Positions 40,455 to 49,111 of a stretch of 64,000 nt of DNA are shown here, one piece after another. The position numbers were made by a program, and so were the translations under genes. Under the pieces are notes generated by a model. The model worked only from the letters and a program-made list of their open reading frames with translations, did not search any database and had not been told where the DNA came from. The stretch spans positions 124,001 to 188,000 of the forward strand of contig JAFKGE010000016.1 in NCBI GenBank assembly GCA_017307865.1, written 5' to 3'. Source of the DNA: Burkholderiales bacterium. Lineage in GTDB: Bacteria; Pseudomonadota; Gammaproteobacteria; Burkholderiales; Burkholderiaceae_C. Numbering within the stretch: position 1 is the first letter of the stretch; each line of letters begins with the position of its first letter.

Positions 40455-41351
40455 TCAAGGCGCCACGCGATAACGCCCATCGCCATCCAGCCGCACCACG
40501 GCCTGCGCCTGCAGCTCGGCCAGATGCTGGGCGATGCTGCGGCGCTCGGCGCTTTCGACATAGGGCAGCTCGAAGCCCGGCGGGTACAGCAGGCGGCGCT
40601 GGACCAGTTCGTCCAGCGTGTGCGGGCGCTCGCGCAGGTAGCTCAGCAGGCGCTCGCTGCGCTCGTCGATTTTGGCGGCAAAGCGCGCCAGGTGGTGCAG
40701 AAAATCGGCCCGCTCGGTCAGCACGCCGCGATGGTGCGAGGTGACCCAGACGCGGGCGTCGATGTCGCGCACGCGCCGCAGGCTGCGGCGAAACTGCGTC
40801 AGGTCGGAGGTCGCGTCGCCGTAGTAGGGGCCGAAGCCCGTCAAATCGATGTCGCCGATGAAGGCCAGGCCCTCGCTCTCGACCACCAGCGCGCAGTGGC
40901 CGGCGGTGTGGCCCGGCAGGTGATGCGCGCGGATGCGCACGCCGCCACCCAGCTCCCACAGCGCGCCGTCGACGTAGGCGCTGGCGTCAGGCCGGGGGGT
41001 GTAGTCGAAGTCGCGCTCGATGGCTGCGCGCATGGTGGTCAGCACGGCATCGGGGTAACCGTAGTGGCGCGCCAGGCCGGCCCAGGACTGCGCGGCGGCC
41101 ACGTCCGCCTCATGCACCTGCACGCGCGCCTGCGGCATGCGGCCCAGCGCCACCATGTGGTCTTCGTGCACGTGGCCCAGGATGACCGCGTCCACCCCGT
41201 CCAGGTCGGCGCCGATGTGGCGCGCGACCTGCGGCGTGTCGAAGGCCACGCGTGCTTCAAAGCCCTGCACGATGACCTGGTTGCCGTCGGGGTACTTGCC
41301 GGACTTCTCGCCCAGGTACACGCGCGCGGCGCCGAAGTGCAGGGCCTGCAT
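40455..41351 (-). CDS. MBL-fold metallohydrolase
   Basis: A 298-residue metallo-beta-lactamase fold protein. The metal motif HVHEDH (60-65) is clear, followed by LPGHTAGHCAL and FIGDIDLTGFGPYYGD, and a C-terminal helical domain typical of glyoxalase II-like or LACTB2-type hydrolases. It probably cleaves a thioester or other ester. It starts seven bases after the DsbA-like gene. Specific substrate unknown; thioesterase activity would suit the CoA-rich surroundings. Confidence 0.86.
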   Translation of the reverse strand: MQALHFGAARVYLGEKSGKYPDGNQVIVQGFEARVAFDTPQVARHIGADLDGVDAVILGHVHEDHMVALGRMPQARVQVHEADVAAAQSWAGLARHYGYPDAVLTTMRAAIERDFDYTPRPDASAYVDGALWELGGGVRIRAHHLPGHTAGHCALVVESEGLAFIGDIDLTGFGPYYGDATSDLTQFRRSLRRVRDIDARVWVTSHHRGVLTERADFLHHLARFAAKIDERSERLLSYLRERPHTLDELVQRRLLYPPGFELPYVESAERRSIAQHLAELQAQAVVRLDGDGRYRVAP

Positions 41352-41358
41352 GGCCGCC

Positions 41359-42000
41359 CTAGCGCTTGATGCCCACGGCCACGCCGTCGGGCGCCGTCCA
41401 GACGGCGTCGAGCGCCGCGCCCTCCGCGCCGCCCGCCAACTGGGCGCGCAGCATGGGCAGGGCGTCGAAGCCCCAGAACACGCGCCCATCCAGCACGAAG
41501 CTGGGCACGCCGAACACGCCGGCCGCCAGCGCCTGGTCGGTGGCCACGCGCAACGCCTGCTTCACCTCGCCGCCGGCGGGGTCGAGCGCGGGCGCCAGCA
41601 TGGCCGTCAAGTCCGCCAGCCGCGCCGGGTCGTCGGCCGCCTGGCCGCCGCGCCACACGTGACGAAAAATCGTCTCCGCCACGTAGCGGTTGGGCGCCCC
41701 GTGGCGCGCGCAGGCCCAAGCCAGGCGCAGCAGGGCCAGGGGGTTGAAGGGATGGGCGGCGGGCACGGCCAGCTCGATGCCGTTGCGGGCCGCCAGCCAG
41801 CTCACCTGCCGATAGGTCCAGTCGCGCTTGGAAGCTATCTCGGCCGGGCCCAGTTGGCCGTGGTGCTTGAGCAGGCCGGCGAACAGCACCGGGCGGTACG
41901 TCATCTCGTAGCTGAGGCCCTGCAGCGCCTGCGGCAGCTGCTCGAACGCCAGGTAGGCGTAGGGCGAGATGAAGTCGAGGTAGCAGTCAATGCGTTTCAT
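41359..42000 (-). CDS. DsbA-family 2-hydroxychromene-2-carboxylate isomerase-like protein
   Basis: A 213-residue thioredoxin-fold protein with an all-helical insert, related to kappa-class glutathione transferases. It opens KRIDCYLDFISPYAYLAFEQL, where the Ser/Pro turn (SPYAY) is the glutathione-contacting site of this family, and ends with GVFGVPSFVLDGRVFWGFDAL. NahD-type members isomerise hydroxychromene carboxylates in naphthalene breakdown, but most family members are untested. It overlaps the DUF1289 gene by 14 bases. No other naphthalene genes are present. Confidence 0.87.
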   Translation of the reverse strand: MKRIDCYLDFISPYAYLAFEQLPQALQGLSYEMTYRPVLFAGLLKHHGQLGPAEIASKRDWTYRQVSWLAARNGIELAVPAAHPFNPLALLRLAWACARHGAPNRYVAETIFRHVWRGGQAADDPARLADLTAMLAPALDPAGGEVKQALRVATDQALAAGVFGVPSFVLDGRVFWGFDALPMLRAQLAGGAEGAALDAVWTAPDGVAVGIKR

Positions 42001-42262
42001 GCGTGATCTTTTCCTGCGCGCGGCGAGCATGGATGCGCCGCCACACGGCGCGCTTGTCGTCTTCGCTCATGCCGCCCCACAGGCCGATTTCTTCCAGCCG
42101 GCGCTGGCAGCCTTCGCACCAGCCCGTCACGGCGCTGATGCGGCAGACCTGGATGCAGGGCGAGGGCACGGGGCCGGTATCGGAATCGGAATCGGGGTCG
42201 AATTGGGCTGCAGCGCCCACGTGACAAGCGCCAGAAGCTATATTTTTTATAGTATTTGGCAT
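41987..42262 (-). CDS. DUF1289 domain-containing small Cys-rich protein
   Basis: A 91-residue protein. The DUF1289 core is at about 34-80: PSPCIQVCRIS, TGWCEGCQRRLEEIGLW and a MSEDDKRAVW helix, with four Cys likely to bind metal. The function of the family is not established. The first 20 or so residues (MPNTIKNIASGACHVGAAA) are encoded by a family A intergenic repeat, so the start codon lies inside the repeat. The ATG overlaps the YbaK stop (TGATG). No downstream ATG precedes the core, so the repeat-encoded leader is probably translated. Confidence 0.85.
   Translation of the reverse strand: MPNTIKNIASGACHVGAAAQFDPDSDSDTGPVPSPCIQVCRISAVTGWCEGCQRRLEEIGLWGGMSEDDKRAVWRRIHARRAQEKITHETH
42201..42255. 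repeat. Dispersed intergenic repeat, family A, overlapping a coding start
   Basis: AATTGGGCTGCAGCGCCCACG, then TGACAAGCGCCAGAAGCTATA, then a TTTTTTATAG end. This copy lies inside the 5' end of the DUF1289 gene and contributes its first codons. Confidence 0.72.
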
Positions 42263-42768
42263 CAGGTGCCCGCCTGCACCACATCCGCCACCGGGGCGTT
42301 GCCGGTCAGCTTGGCGAGGTCCTGCGGGTGCAGCCTGAACACCGCGTGCGGGTGGCCGGCCGCCGCCCAGATCTCATCGAAGCGAAACAGCTCGCGGTCA
42401 ATCAGCACCACCGGCGGCGTGGCGTGCGCGACGGGCGAGACGCCGCCGATGGAAAAGCCGGTGCGCGCCTTGACGAAATCGGCATCGGCGCGGCCGGTCT
42501 TGCCCACCAGCGCGTCGACCTTTTTTTCGTCCACGCGCCGGTCGCCCGAGGTAATGACCAGCACCGCCACATCGTCGCTCCGGCGCCGAAAGATGATGCT
42601 CTTGGCGATCTGCCCCACCTGCACGCCCAGCGCGTCGGCCGCCTGCTGCGCGGTACGCGCGGCGTCGTCCAGCAGTTGCGGCGCGTGCGGGTGGCCCACC
42701 GCGCGCAGGGCCGCGGTCACCCGCTGCATGCCTTCGGGCTGGGCCTTGGCGTCTTGCATGGCCTTCAT
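42262..42768 (-). CDS. YbaK/EbsC (ProX-like) aminoacyl-tRNA deacylase family protein
   Basis: A 168-residue single-domain protein of the trans-editing family. It has the core IAKSIIFRRRSDDVAVLVI, GDRRVDEKKV and TGFSIGGVSPVAH (glycine-rich catalytic loop). Relatives hydrolyse mischarged Cys-tRNA(Pro) or Ala-tRNA(Pro). The ATG overlaps the LysE stop (ATGA); an internal ATG at 42759 is possible. Its presence here appears incidental to the catabolic genes. Confidence 0.88.
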   Translation of the reverse strand: MKAMQDAKAQPEGMQRVTAALRAVGHPHAPQLLDDAARTAQQAADALGVQVGQIAKSIIFRRRSDDVAVLVITSGDRRVDEKKVDALVGKTGRADADFVKARTGFSIGGVSPVAHATPPVVLIDRELFRFDEIWAAAGHPHAVFRLHPQDLAKLTGNAPVADVVQAGT

Positions 42769-43409
42769 CCGGCGCGGACCGCGCGGTCCACCATCAGCAG
42801 GCCGGCGCCCATGGCCATCAGCACGCCGCCGAACACACGGTTTTGCGCGCGCCGCGCCCGCACCGAGCGCAGCCCCGCGCTCAGGCCGGCGGCCAGCGCC
42901 GCGTAGCCATGCATCACCACCAGGTCGGTCGCCACCGTGGTGGCCAGCAGAATCAGCAACTGCAGGGCCAGCGGCCGGTGCGGGTCGATGAACTGCGGCA
43001 GCACCGCGACCATGAACACGATGCCCTTGGGGTTGGTGGCGTTGGTGAGCATGCCCTGCACCAGGCGCTGGCGCACGCTCAGTGGCGCCGCGCGCGCGAC
43101 GTCGGCCTGGCCCGCCGGCCCCGTCACCGGCGCGCGCCACTGGCGCCAGCCCAGCCACAGCAGATAGCCCGCGCCCAGCACCTTGACCACCATGAAGGCC
43201 GCCGCCGAGGTGAGCAGCAGCGCGCCCACGCCGGCCCCCGCCACCAGCAGGATGATGGTGAGGCCGATCTGCAGCCCGACGATGGTGGCCGTGGTCTGGC
43301 GCACGCCGTAGGTCAGGCCGTGGCTCATGCTCAGCACCGCGCCCGAGCCGGGCGACAGGGCGATCACCCAGGCGGCCACGAAGTAGGCCAGCCAGACATG
43401 CAGGTCCAT
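42765..43409 (-). CDS. LysE family amino acid exporter
   Basis: A 214-residue inner-membrane protein with five to six membrane segments. It has the family N-terminus WLAYFVAAWVIALSPGSGAVLSMSHGL (in adjacent parts, with SPGSG) and the loop GMLTNATNPKGIVFMVAVLPQF. LysE/RhtB proteins export amino acids and related compounds. It starts five bases after the HMG-CoA lyase stop. Substrate not predictable; export of a leucine-related metabolite is conceivable. Confidence 0.9.
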   Translation of the reverse strand: MDLHVWLAYFVAAWVIALSPGSGAVLSMSHGLTYGVRQTTATIVGLQIGLTIILLVAGAGVGALLLTSAAAFMVVKVLGAGYLLWLGWRQWRAPVTGPAGQADVARAAPLSVRQRLVQGMLTNATNPKGIVFMVAVLPQFIDPHRPLALQLLILLATTVATDLVVMHGYAALAAGLSAGLRSVRARRAQNRVFGGVLMAMGAGLLMVDRAVRAG

Positions 43410-43414
43410 GCCGC

Positions 43415-44323
43415 TCACCCCGCCCGCTTGTTGAGGATGGCCACGGCCACGCGCGACTGGGGTTTGCGCCCCAGCACGCCGCTGATGTAGGCACCGGCAT
43501 CCACCAGTTTGTCCAGGTCGATGCCGGTGTCGATGCCCATGCCGTGCAGCAGGTAGACCAAGTCTTCGCTGGCCACGTTGCCAGTGGCGCCCTTGGCGTA
43601 GGGGCAGCCGCCCAGGCCAGCCACGGAGGACTGGAAGTTCCACACCCCCAACTCAAGCGCCGCCAGCGTGTTGGCCAGCGCCTGGCCGTAGGTGTCGTGA
43701 AAGTGGCCGCTCACGTGGGCTATGTCGTAGTGCGTGAGCGCCGCCTCGATCGCGCCTTGGATCTTGCGCGGCGTGCCAACGCCGATGGTGTCGGCCACGT
43801 CCACGCGATCGACGCCGATGCCCTTCATCAGGCCGGCCAGGTAGGCCACGCGCTCGGGCGCGATGTCGCCCTCGTAGGGGCAGCCCACCGAGCAGCTCAT
43901 CGAGCCGCGCACGGCCACGCCCTGGGCGTGCGCCGCCTGCACCACCGGGGCAAAGCGCTCGATGCTCTCGGCAATGGAGCAGTTGATGTTCTTCTGGCTG
44001 AAGGCTTCGCTGGCGGCGCCGAAGACGCAGATTTCATCGGGCCGATCGCGCAGCGCCGCCTCCAGCCCCTTCATGTTGGGCGTCAGCACCGAGTAGCGCA
44101 CGCGCGCATCGCGCCGGATGCCGCTCATCACCTCGTGGTTGTCGGCCATCTGCGGCACCCACTTGGGACTGACGTAGCTGGTGACCTCGATCTCGCGCAG
44201 GCCGGCGGCCTGCAGGCGCGCCACCAGCTCGATCTTGGCGGCGGCCGGCACCGGCTGCTTCTCGTTTTGCAGCCCGTCGCGCGGGCCGACGTCGATGAGA
44301 TGGACTTGAGTGGGAAGGGACAT
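43415..44323 (-). CDS. mvaB: Hydroxymethylglutaryl-CoA lyase
   Basis: A 302-residue TIM-barrel lyase that splits HMG-CoA into acetyl-CoA and acetoacetate, the last step of leucine breakdown. Motifs are DVGPRDGLQNE (11-21), the metal-binding HFHDTYGQALAN, and the signature GLGGCPYAKGATGN with the catalytic Cys. Length and start fit the family. It lies downstream of the methylcrotonyl-CoA carboxylase alpha gene and completes the pathway with liuB, liuC and liuD. Also called liuE in some genera. Confidence 0.93.
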   Translation of the reverse strand: MSLPTQVHLIDVGPRDGLQNEKQPVPAAAKIELVARLQAAGLREIEVTSYVSPKWVPQMADNHEVMSGIRRDARVRYSVLTPNMKGLEAALRDRPDEICVFGAASEAFSQKNINCSIAESIERFAPVVQAAHAQGVAVRGSMSCSVGCPYEGDIAPERVAYLAGLMKGIGVDRVDVADTIGVGTPRKIQGAIEAALTHYDIAHVSGHFHDTYGQALANTLAALELGVWNFQSSVAGLGGCPYAKGATGNVASEDLVYLLHGMGIDTGIDLDKLVDAGAYISGVLGRKPQSRVAVAILNKRAG

Positions 44324-44380
44324 GGCGCTCGGTACAGAGGGACTTTGGCAGTTTAATCGGCACACGGCTTGCCTGCTGGC

Positions 44381-45307
44381 TCAATAGCCGCGCGCGCGGT
44401 CGACCAAACCCGGCAGCGCCTCGCCGCGCTGCCCCGCCTGCACGGCCTGCGCAATCTGGGCCACGGCCTCGCGGCGCAAGGTCATGGCCGAGATGTGCGG
44501 CGTGAGCGTGACCCTGGGGTGCGACCACAGCCAGTGGCCGGCGGGCAGCGGCTCCTGCGCCATCACGTCGAGCACGGCGGCGGCCAGGTGACCGTCGTCC
44601 AGCACGGCACGCAGGTCGTCCTCGACCACCAGCGCGCCGCGCGCGATGTTGATCAGGCAGCCCCCGGGCTGCAGGCGCCGCAGGCGCGCGCGGTCGACGA
44701 GGCCGCGCGTGGTCGGCGTCAGCGGCAGCAGGCACACCAGCACGCGGCTGGCGGCCAGGAAGGCGTCCAGCTCGCCCGCGCCGGCGAAGCAGCGCACGCC
44801 CGCCACCGCGCGCGGCGTACGGCTCCAGCCCAGCACCGGAAAGTCGAACGCCTGCACCGCCTGCGCCACGCGCGTGCCCAGCACGCCCAGGCCGAGGATG
44901 CCGACCGGATACGCGCTGCGCTCGCGCGCGGCGTGCGGCTGCCACAGGCCCTGCCGCTGTTGCGCGCGATAGACGCCGAGCTGACGAAAAAAATCGATCA
45001 GCGCGTGGCACACGTATTCGGCCATCTGCACCGCCATGCCGGCATCCTGCAGCCGCAGCACCTGCAGCGCGGGCGGCAGGCGCAGGGACAGCAGCTTGTC
45101 GACCCCGGCGCCCAGGTTGAACGCGACCTTCAGCTGCGGCTGTTCGTCGAACAACTGCTGCGGCGGGTTCCACACCAGCGCCCAGTCGTATTCGGCGGCC
45201 ATGCCCGGCTGCCAGGGGTCGATGGGCACAGCGGGCAGCGCGGCCTGCAGCTCGCGCTGCCAGGCCGAGCCGGGCCGCTCGGCGCGGTTGCACAGCAAAA
45301 TTTTCAC
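44381..45307 (-). CDS. D-2-hydroxyacid dehydrogenase, glyoxylate/hydroxypyruvate reductase A type
   Basis: A 308-residue NAD(P)H-dependent dehydrogenase. The Rossmann motif GILGLGVLGTRVAQ is followed by the catalytic Arg in INIARGALVVEDDL, Glu in MAQEPLP and His in TPHISAMT. This layout is that of GhrA, which reduces glyoxylate and hydroxypyruvate. The start is a GTG that overlaps the liuD stop (GTGA), so it is translated with the carboxylase although it has no known role in leucine catabolism. There is a strong preference for leucine-pathway genes around it. Confidence 0.88.
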   Translation of the reverse strand: MKILLCNRAERPGSAWQRELQAALPAVPIDPWQPGMAAEYDWALVWNPPQQLFDEQPQLKVAFNLGAGVDKLLSLRLPPALQVLRLQDAGMAVQMAEYVCHALIDFFRQLGVYRAQQRQGLWQPHAARERSAYPVGILGLGVLGTRVAQAVQAFDFPVLGWSRTPRAVAGVRCFAGAGELDAFLAASRVLVCLLPLTPTTRGLVDRARLRRLQPGGCLINIARGALVVEDDLRAVLDDGHLAAAVLDVMAQEPLPAGHWLWSHPRVTLTPHISAMTLRREAVAQIAQAVQAGQRGEALPGLVDRARGY

Positions 45308-47325
45308 GCACCGGACTCCAGGCGCAGCAGCTCGGCGCCCTCGGGCACCTGGTCGCCCGGCGCGTACAGCACCTCGCCCACCACGCCGTCCTGCGGCGCG
45401 GCAATGGTGTGCTCCATCTTCATGGCCTCCATCACCGCCAGTGGCTGGCCCTTGCGGACGGTGTCGCCGGCCTTGACGGCGATGCTGACCACCTTGCCCG
45501 GCATGGGCGCGGTCAGGCGTCCGCCCTCGCCCGCGCCTTCGCCGGCGCTGGCCAGCGGGTCGAGCTCGGCGATCTGCGTGGCGCCGGCATCGCCGAAGAT
45601 GTGCAGCACCTCGCCCAGCCGGTACACGCGCAGCACCTGGCGGCGGCCGCCGTAGCGCAGGTCGATCGGTGCGTCGGCGCCCAGGCCCTGCGGCGTGAAG
45701 TCGAGCGCCGCCGCGGGCGCATCGCCCACCTGCAGGCTCAGGCCGTCGTCCAGATAGCGCAGCTTGGCCACCACGTCCTGGCCCTGATAGTCGTAGTCGA
45801 TGCGGCGCGAGGCCACGCCGTGCGAGCGAAAACCGTCGCGGCGCGAGAAGGGGTCGCTGGTCTGGCTGGCGCGCTCGCCCAGCACCGAGTGCGCGGCGGC
45901 GGCGGCCACGGCCAGCTCGGCGCCCAGCGGGTCCTGGTGGAACAGCCGCGCCTGCTCGCGCTGGATCAGCGCGGTGTCGAGCTGGGCCTGGCTGAAGGCC
46001 GGCGTGGCCAGCACCCGGCGCAGAAACTGCACATTGGTCTGCACGCCGACGATGTGCGTTTGCGCCAACGCGGCGTCCAGCAGGCCCAGCGCCTGCTCGC
46101 GCGTGTCGCCGTGCACGATCAGCTTGGCGATCATCGAGTCGTAGAACGGGCTGATGGCGTCGCCCTCGCGCACGCCGTCGTCCATGCGCGTGGCGCCGAT
46201 GGCGAAGGCGCTGTGCGGCGGCTTGCGGTACACATGCAGGGTGCCGGTGGCGGGCAGGAAGTCCTTGTCGGGGTTCTCGGCGCAGATGCGCGCCTCGATG
46301 GCGTGGCCGTGGATGCGCAGCTCGTCCTGCGTCAAGGGCAGTGGCTGGCCGGCGGCCACGCGCAGCTGCCATTCGACCAGGTCTTGCCCGCTGATGGCCT
46401 CGGTGACTGGATGCTCGACCTGCAGCCGCGTGTTCATCTCCATGAAGTAGAACCTGATCTGCTCGGGGTGCGCGTAGCCGCCGGGCTGCTCGGCAATGAA
46501 CTCGACCGTGCCGGCGCCGACGTAGCCGACGGCGCGCGCAGCGGCCACCGCGGCCTCGCCCATCTGCTGGCGCAGCGCCGGCGTCATGCCGGGCGCGGGT
46601 GCTTCTTCCAGCACCTTCTGGTGGCGGCGCTGCACCGAGCAGTCGCGCTCGAACAGGTAGACGTAGTTGCCGTGGCGGTCGCCGAAGATCTGGATCTCGA
46701 TGTGGCGCGGGCGCTGCACGTATTTTTCGACCAGCACGGCGTCGTTGCCGAAGCTGTTGGCCGCCTCGCGCTGGCAGGACGCGAGCGCGGCGGCGAAGTC
46801 CTCGCTTTGGTTCACCTCGCGCATGCCCTTGCCGCCGCCGCCCGCGCTGGCCTTGATCAGCACCGGGTAGCCGATGCGGTCGGCCTCGCGCTGCAGCAGC
46901 GCCGGGTCCTGGTCCTCGCCCTGGTAGCCGGGCACCAGCGGCACGCCGGCCTTGGCCATCAGGCGCTTGGACTCGGCCTTCAGGCCCATGGCCAGGATGG
47001 CGCCGGCGGGCGGGCCGATGAACACCAGGCCGGCGTCGGCGCAGGCCTGGGCGAAGTGCTCGTTCTCGCTCAGAAAGCCGTAGCCCGGATGGATGGCCTG
47101 CGCGCCCGTCGTCTTGGCGGCGTCGATGATGCGCTGCCACTGCAGATAGCTGTCCTTGGGCGCGCTGCCGCCGATGTGCACGGCCTCGTCGCAGGCCATG
47201 ACGTGCTTGGCGTGGGCGTCGGCGTCGGAATAGACGGCGACGGTGCGCACGCCCAGGCGCCGCGCCGTGGCGGCGACGCGGCAGGCGATTTCGCCGCGGT
47301 TGGCGATCAGTATTTTTTTAAACAT
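45304..47325 (-). CDS. liuD: Methylcrotonyl-CoA carboxylase, biotin-containing alpha subunit
   Basis: A 673-residue protein with biotin carboxylase (FKKILIANRGEIACRVAAT at the start, ATP-grasp region with KASAGGGGKGMREV and MNTRLQVEHPVTE), a linker domain and a C-terminal biotinyl domain with LAVMEAMKMEH, whose central Lys carries biotin. With LiuB it carboxylates 3-methylcrotonyl-CoA in leucine degradation; acetyl- or propionyl-CoA carboxylase subunits look similar, but liuB, liuC and mvaB nearby favour methylcrotonyl-CoA. An odd partial copy of its start region lies just upstream (47318-47434). Confidence 0.92.
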   Translation of the reverse strand: MFKKILIANRGEIACRVAATARRLGVRTVAVYSDADAHAKHVMACDEAVHIGGSAPKDSYLQWQRIIDAAKTTGAQAIHPGYGFLSENEHFAQACADAGLVFIGPPAGAILAMGLKAESKRLMAKAGVPLVPGYQGEDQDPALLQREADRIGYPVLIKASAGGGGKGMREVNQSEDFAAALASCQREAANSFGNDAVLVEKYVQRPRHIEIQIFGDRHGNYVYLFERDCSVQRRHQKVLEEAPAPGMTPALRQQMGEAAVAAARAVGYVGAGTVEFIAEQPGGYAHPEQIRFYFMEMNTRLQVEHPVTEAISGQDLVEWQLRVAAGQPLPLTQDELRIHGHAIEARICAENPDKDFLPATGTLHVYRKPPHSAFAIGATRMDDGVREGDAISPFYDSMIAKLIVHGDTREQALGLLDAALAQTHIVGVQTNVQFLRRVLATPAFSQAQLDTALIQREQARLFHQDPLGAELAVAAAAAHSVLGERASQTSDPFSRRDGFRSHGVASRRIDYDYQGQDVVAKLRYLDDGLSLQVGDAPAAALDFTPQGLGADAPIDLRYGGRRQVLRVYRLGEVLHIFGDAGATQIAELDPLASAGEGAGEGGRLTAPMPGKVVSIAVKAGDTVRKGQPLAVMEAMKMEHTIAAPQDGVVGEVLYAPGDQVPEGAELLRLESGA

Positions 47326-47434
47326 GGCGCCCTCCGCGGCTCATCGCCTGCCGCACGCTGCGCGTGCCAGGCAATTTGGCTAGCCCGCGCTGCGCGCGAA
47401 CGCCGCGATTGGCAATCAGGATCTTGGTGAACAT
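47318..47434 (-). other. Duplicated start region of liuD with short open frame
   Basis: On the minus strand, ATG at 47434 begins MFTKILIANRG, nearly the same as the first 11 residues of LiuD (MFKKILIANRG). The frame then diverges and ends at a TAA that overlaps the true liuD start, giving a 38-residue product. The intervening bases contain GCACGC/GCGTGC hairpin arms. It looks like a short duplication followed by insertion or rearrangement, or a leader peptide; a functional role is unproven. Confidence 0.5.
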
Positions 47435-47453
47435 GGTCTCGACCTCGTGAGCG

Positions 47454-48206
47454 TCAGGGCACGCCTTGCGGCGCGGGCGGCGAGCGGCCCAGGAAAGCCC
47501 CGAGCTTGCGCAGCACCAACTTGAAAAACTTGAACAGCAGCACCAGCAGCAGCGCCGACAGCACCAGCATCACCGCCAGCGCCACGCCGAACAGCAGCGG
47601 GTGCTGCGTGGCCAGCCACACCACGGCCACCGACAGGCCGTCCTCGAACAGCGACGCCCCCCAGTTGCTGAACGGCTCCGGGCTGGTGTTGATGGCCGCG
47701 CGCGTGGTGGCCTTGGTGGCGAAGGCCGTGGCCGCCAGCGAGCCGCCCAGCAGGCCCGCGACCAGCCCCATGGTGCCCGAGTCGGCGCCGAACACGCCGG
47801 CCGCCAGCAGCGCGCCGGCGGGAATGCGGATGACGCTGTGCACCGTGTCCCACAGGCTGTCGACCCAGGGGATCTTGTCGGCAAAAAACTCCACCAGCAT
47901 CATGAAGCCGCTGGCGGTCAGCACCGCCGGGTGCGCCAGCACGTGCAGGCCCGGCGGCAGCGCGATCCAGCCGGCCGCGCCCAGGGCGCCGGTCAAAAAG
48001 ACGACGGCGTACAGCCGGAAACCGCTGGCCCAGCCCAGCGCCGCGGCCAGTGCCACCAGGCTGGGCATGTCCATCCTGGCCGTCGCCTGGCTGACGGCAT
48101 CGCCCACCTGGCCGGCGGCGCTGCCGACGGCCGCGGCGGTGCCGGCGTCGGGACCGAAGCCGATGCCGTGCAACCACTGGACGAAGGTCTGGACGAGTTC
48201 CTGCAT
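47454..48206 (-). CDS. DUF4126 family membrane protein
   Basis: A 250-residue integral membrane protein with about five to six hydrophobic segments. Typical DUF4126 stretches are GWASGFRLYAVVFLTGALG, EFFADKIPWVDSLWD (conserved acidic/aromatic motif) and TSPEPFSNWGASLFED. The family has no assigned function. Two in-frame starts exist; ATG at 48206 was chosen because its context matches the family N-terminus better than the upstream GTG. It sits between liuC and liuD without an obvious tie to leucine catabolism. Confidence 0.82.
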   Translation of the reverse strand: MQELVQTFVQWLHGIGFGPDAGTAAAVGSAAGQVGDAVSQATARMDMPSLVALAAALGWASGFRLYAVVFLTGALGAAGWIALPPGLHVLAHPAVLTASGFMMLVEFFADKIPWVDSLWDTVHSVIRIPAGALLAAGVFGADSGTMGLVAGLLGGSLAATAFATKATTRAAINTSPEPFSNWGASLFEDGLSVAVVWLATQHPLLFGVALAVMLVLSALLLVLLFKFFKLVLRKLGAFLGRSPPAPQGVP

Positions 48207-48254
48207 GGACGTGCCTCGTGGGGTCAATCAGTCCCGACGTACCTTGGTTCGCTC

Positions 48255-48326
48255 GATTACTATCATATCGATAGCTGTTCGCGCTTGATTCACCTGGGCT
48301 TGAGCAATAAAACGCTTGAAATTCAT
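48255..48326. repeat. Dispersed intergenic repeat, family A
   Basis: ATCATATCGATAGCTGTTCGC, then GCTTGATTCACCTGGGCTTGA, then AACGCTTGAAATTCAT. It fills the gap between DUF4126 and liuC and touches the last codon of liuC. Confidence 0.68.
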
Positions 48327-49111
48327 GATGACTGCAACCATGCCGGCTTGCGCTTTTGCAGAAAGCTCTGCACGCCCTCCTTGCCTTCGTCGCTGGCGCG
48401 GATGTCGGCGATGCCCTCGACCGTGCGGTCGATCAGCAGGCGGGTGATGTCGCGCCCGGCCACGTCCTGCACCAGGCGCTTAGCAGAGCGCACCGCACCC
48501 GGGCTGGCCGCGGTGAGGGCGCGCACGATCTCGCCGACCTGGTCGTCGAGCTGCTCGGCCGGCACCACCTCGTGCACGAAACCCATGCGCAGCGCCTCGG
48601 CGGCGCCGAAGCGCTCGGCCGTCAGGAACCAGCGGTGCGCCGCGCGCGGCCCCATGGCGCGAATGACGTAGGGGCTGATGGTGGCCGGGATCAGGCCCAG
48701 CTTGACCTCGCTCAGACAGTAGTGCGCCGTGTCCACGCTGACGGCCACGTCGCAAGCCGCCACCAGGCCCATGCCGCCGGCGTACACGTCGCCCTGGATG
48801 CGCGCCACCGTGGGCTTGGGGCATTCATAAAGCGTGCGCAGCATGAAGGCCAGCTGGGCGGCATCCTGCAGGTTCTCCTCGCGGCTGTAGTCGGCCATGC
48901 GGCGCATCCAGTTCAGGTCGGCGCCGGCGCAAAAGGCCGGGCCCTCGGCGGCCAGCACGATGGCGCGCACGTCGGCGCGCTCGCCGAGCTGGACAAAGGT
49001 CTCGGACAGGCGAGCGATCACGGCGTCGTTGAAGGCGTTGCGCACTTCGGGGCGACTGAGCGTGACGGTGGCAACGTGGCTGTAGACGTCGATGCGGATG
49101 TCGGTGCTCAT
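48323..49111 (-). CDS. liuC: Methylglutaconyl-CoA hydratase / enoyl-CoA hydratase (LiuC-like)
   Basis: A 262-residue crotonase-fold enzyme. Oxyanion-hole motifs are FCAGADLNWM and GDVYAGGMGL, and SEVKLGLIPATISPYV supplies the catalytic Glu. It hydrates 3-methylglutaconyl-CoA to HMG-CoA in leucine breakdown; context with liuB, liuD and mvaB supports this over a general hydratase. The ATG overlaps the DinB stop (ATGA). The longer open frame upstream belongs to other reading frames of DinB. Confidence 0.9.
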   Translation of the reverse strand: MSTDIRIDVYSHVATVTLSRPEVRNAFNDAVIARLSETFVQLGERADVRAIVLAAEGPAFCAGADLNWMRRMADYSREENLQDAAQLAFMLRTLYECPKPTVARIQGDVYAGGMGLVAACDVAVSVDTAHYCLSEVKLGLIPATISPYVIRAMGPRAAHRWFLTAERFGAAEALRMGFVHEVVPAEQLDDQVGEIVRALTAASPGAVRSAKRLVQDVAGRDITRLLIDRTVEGIADIRASDEGKEGVQSFLQKRKPAWLQSS

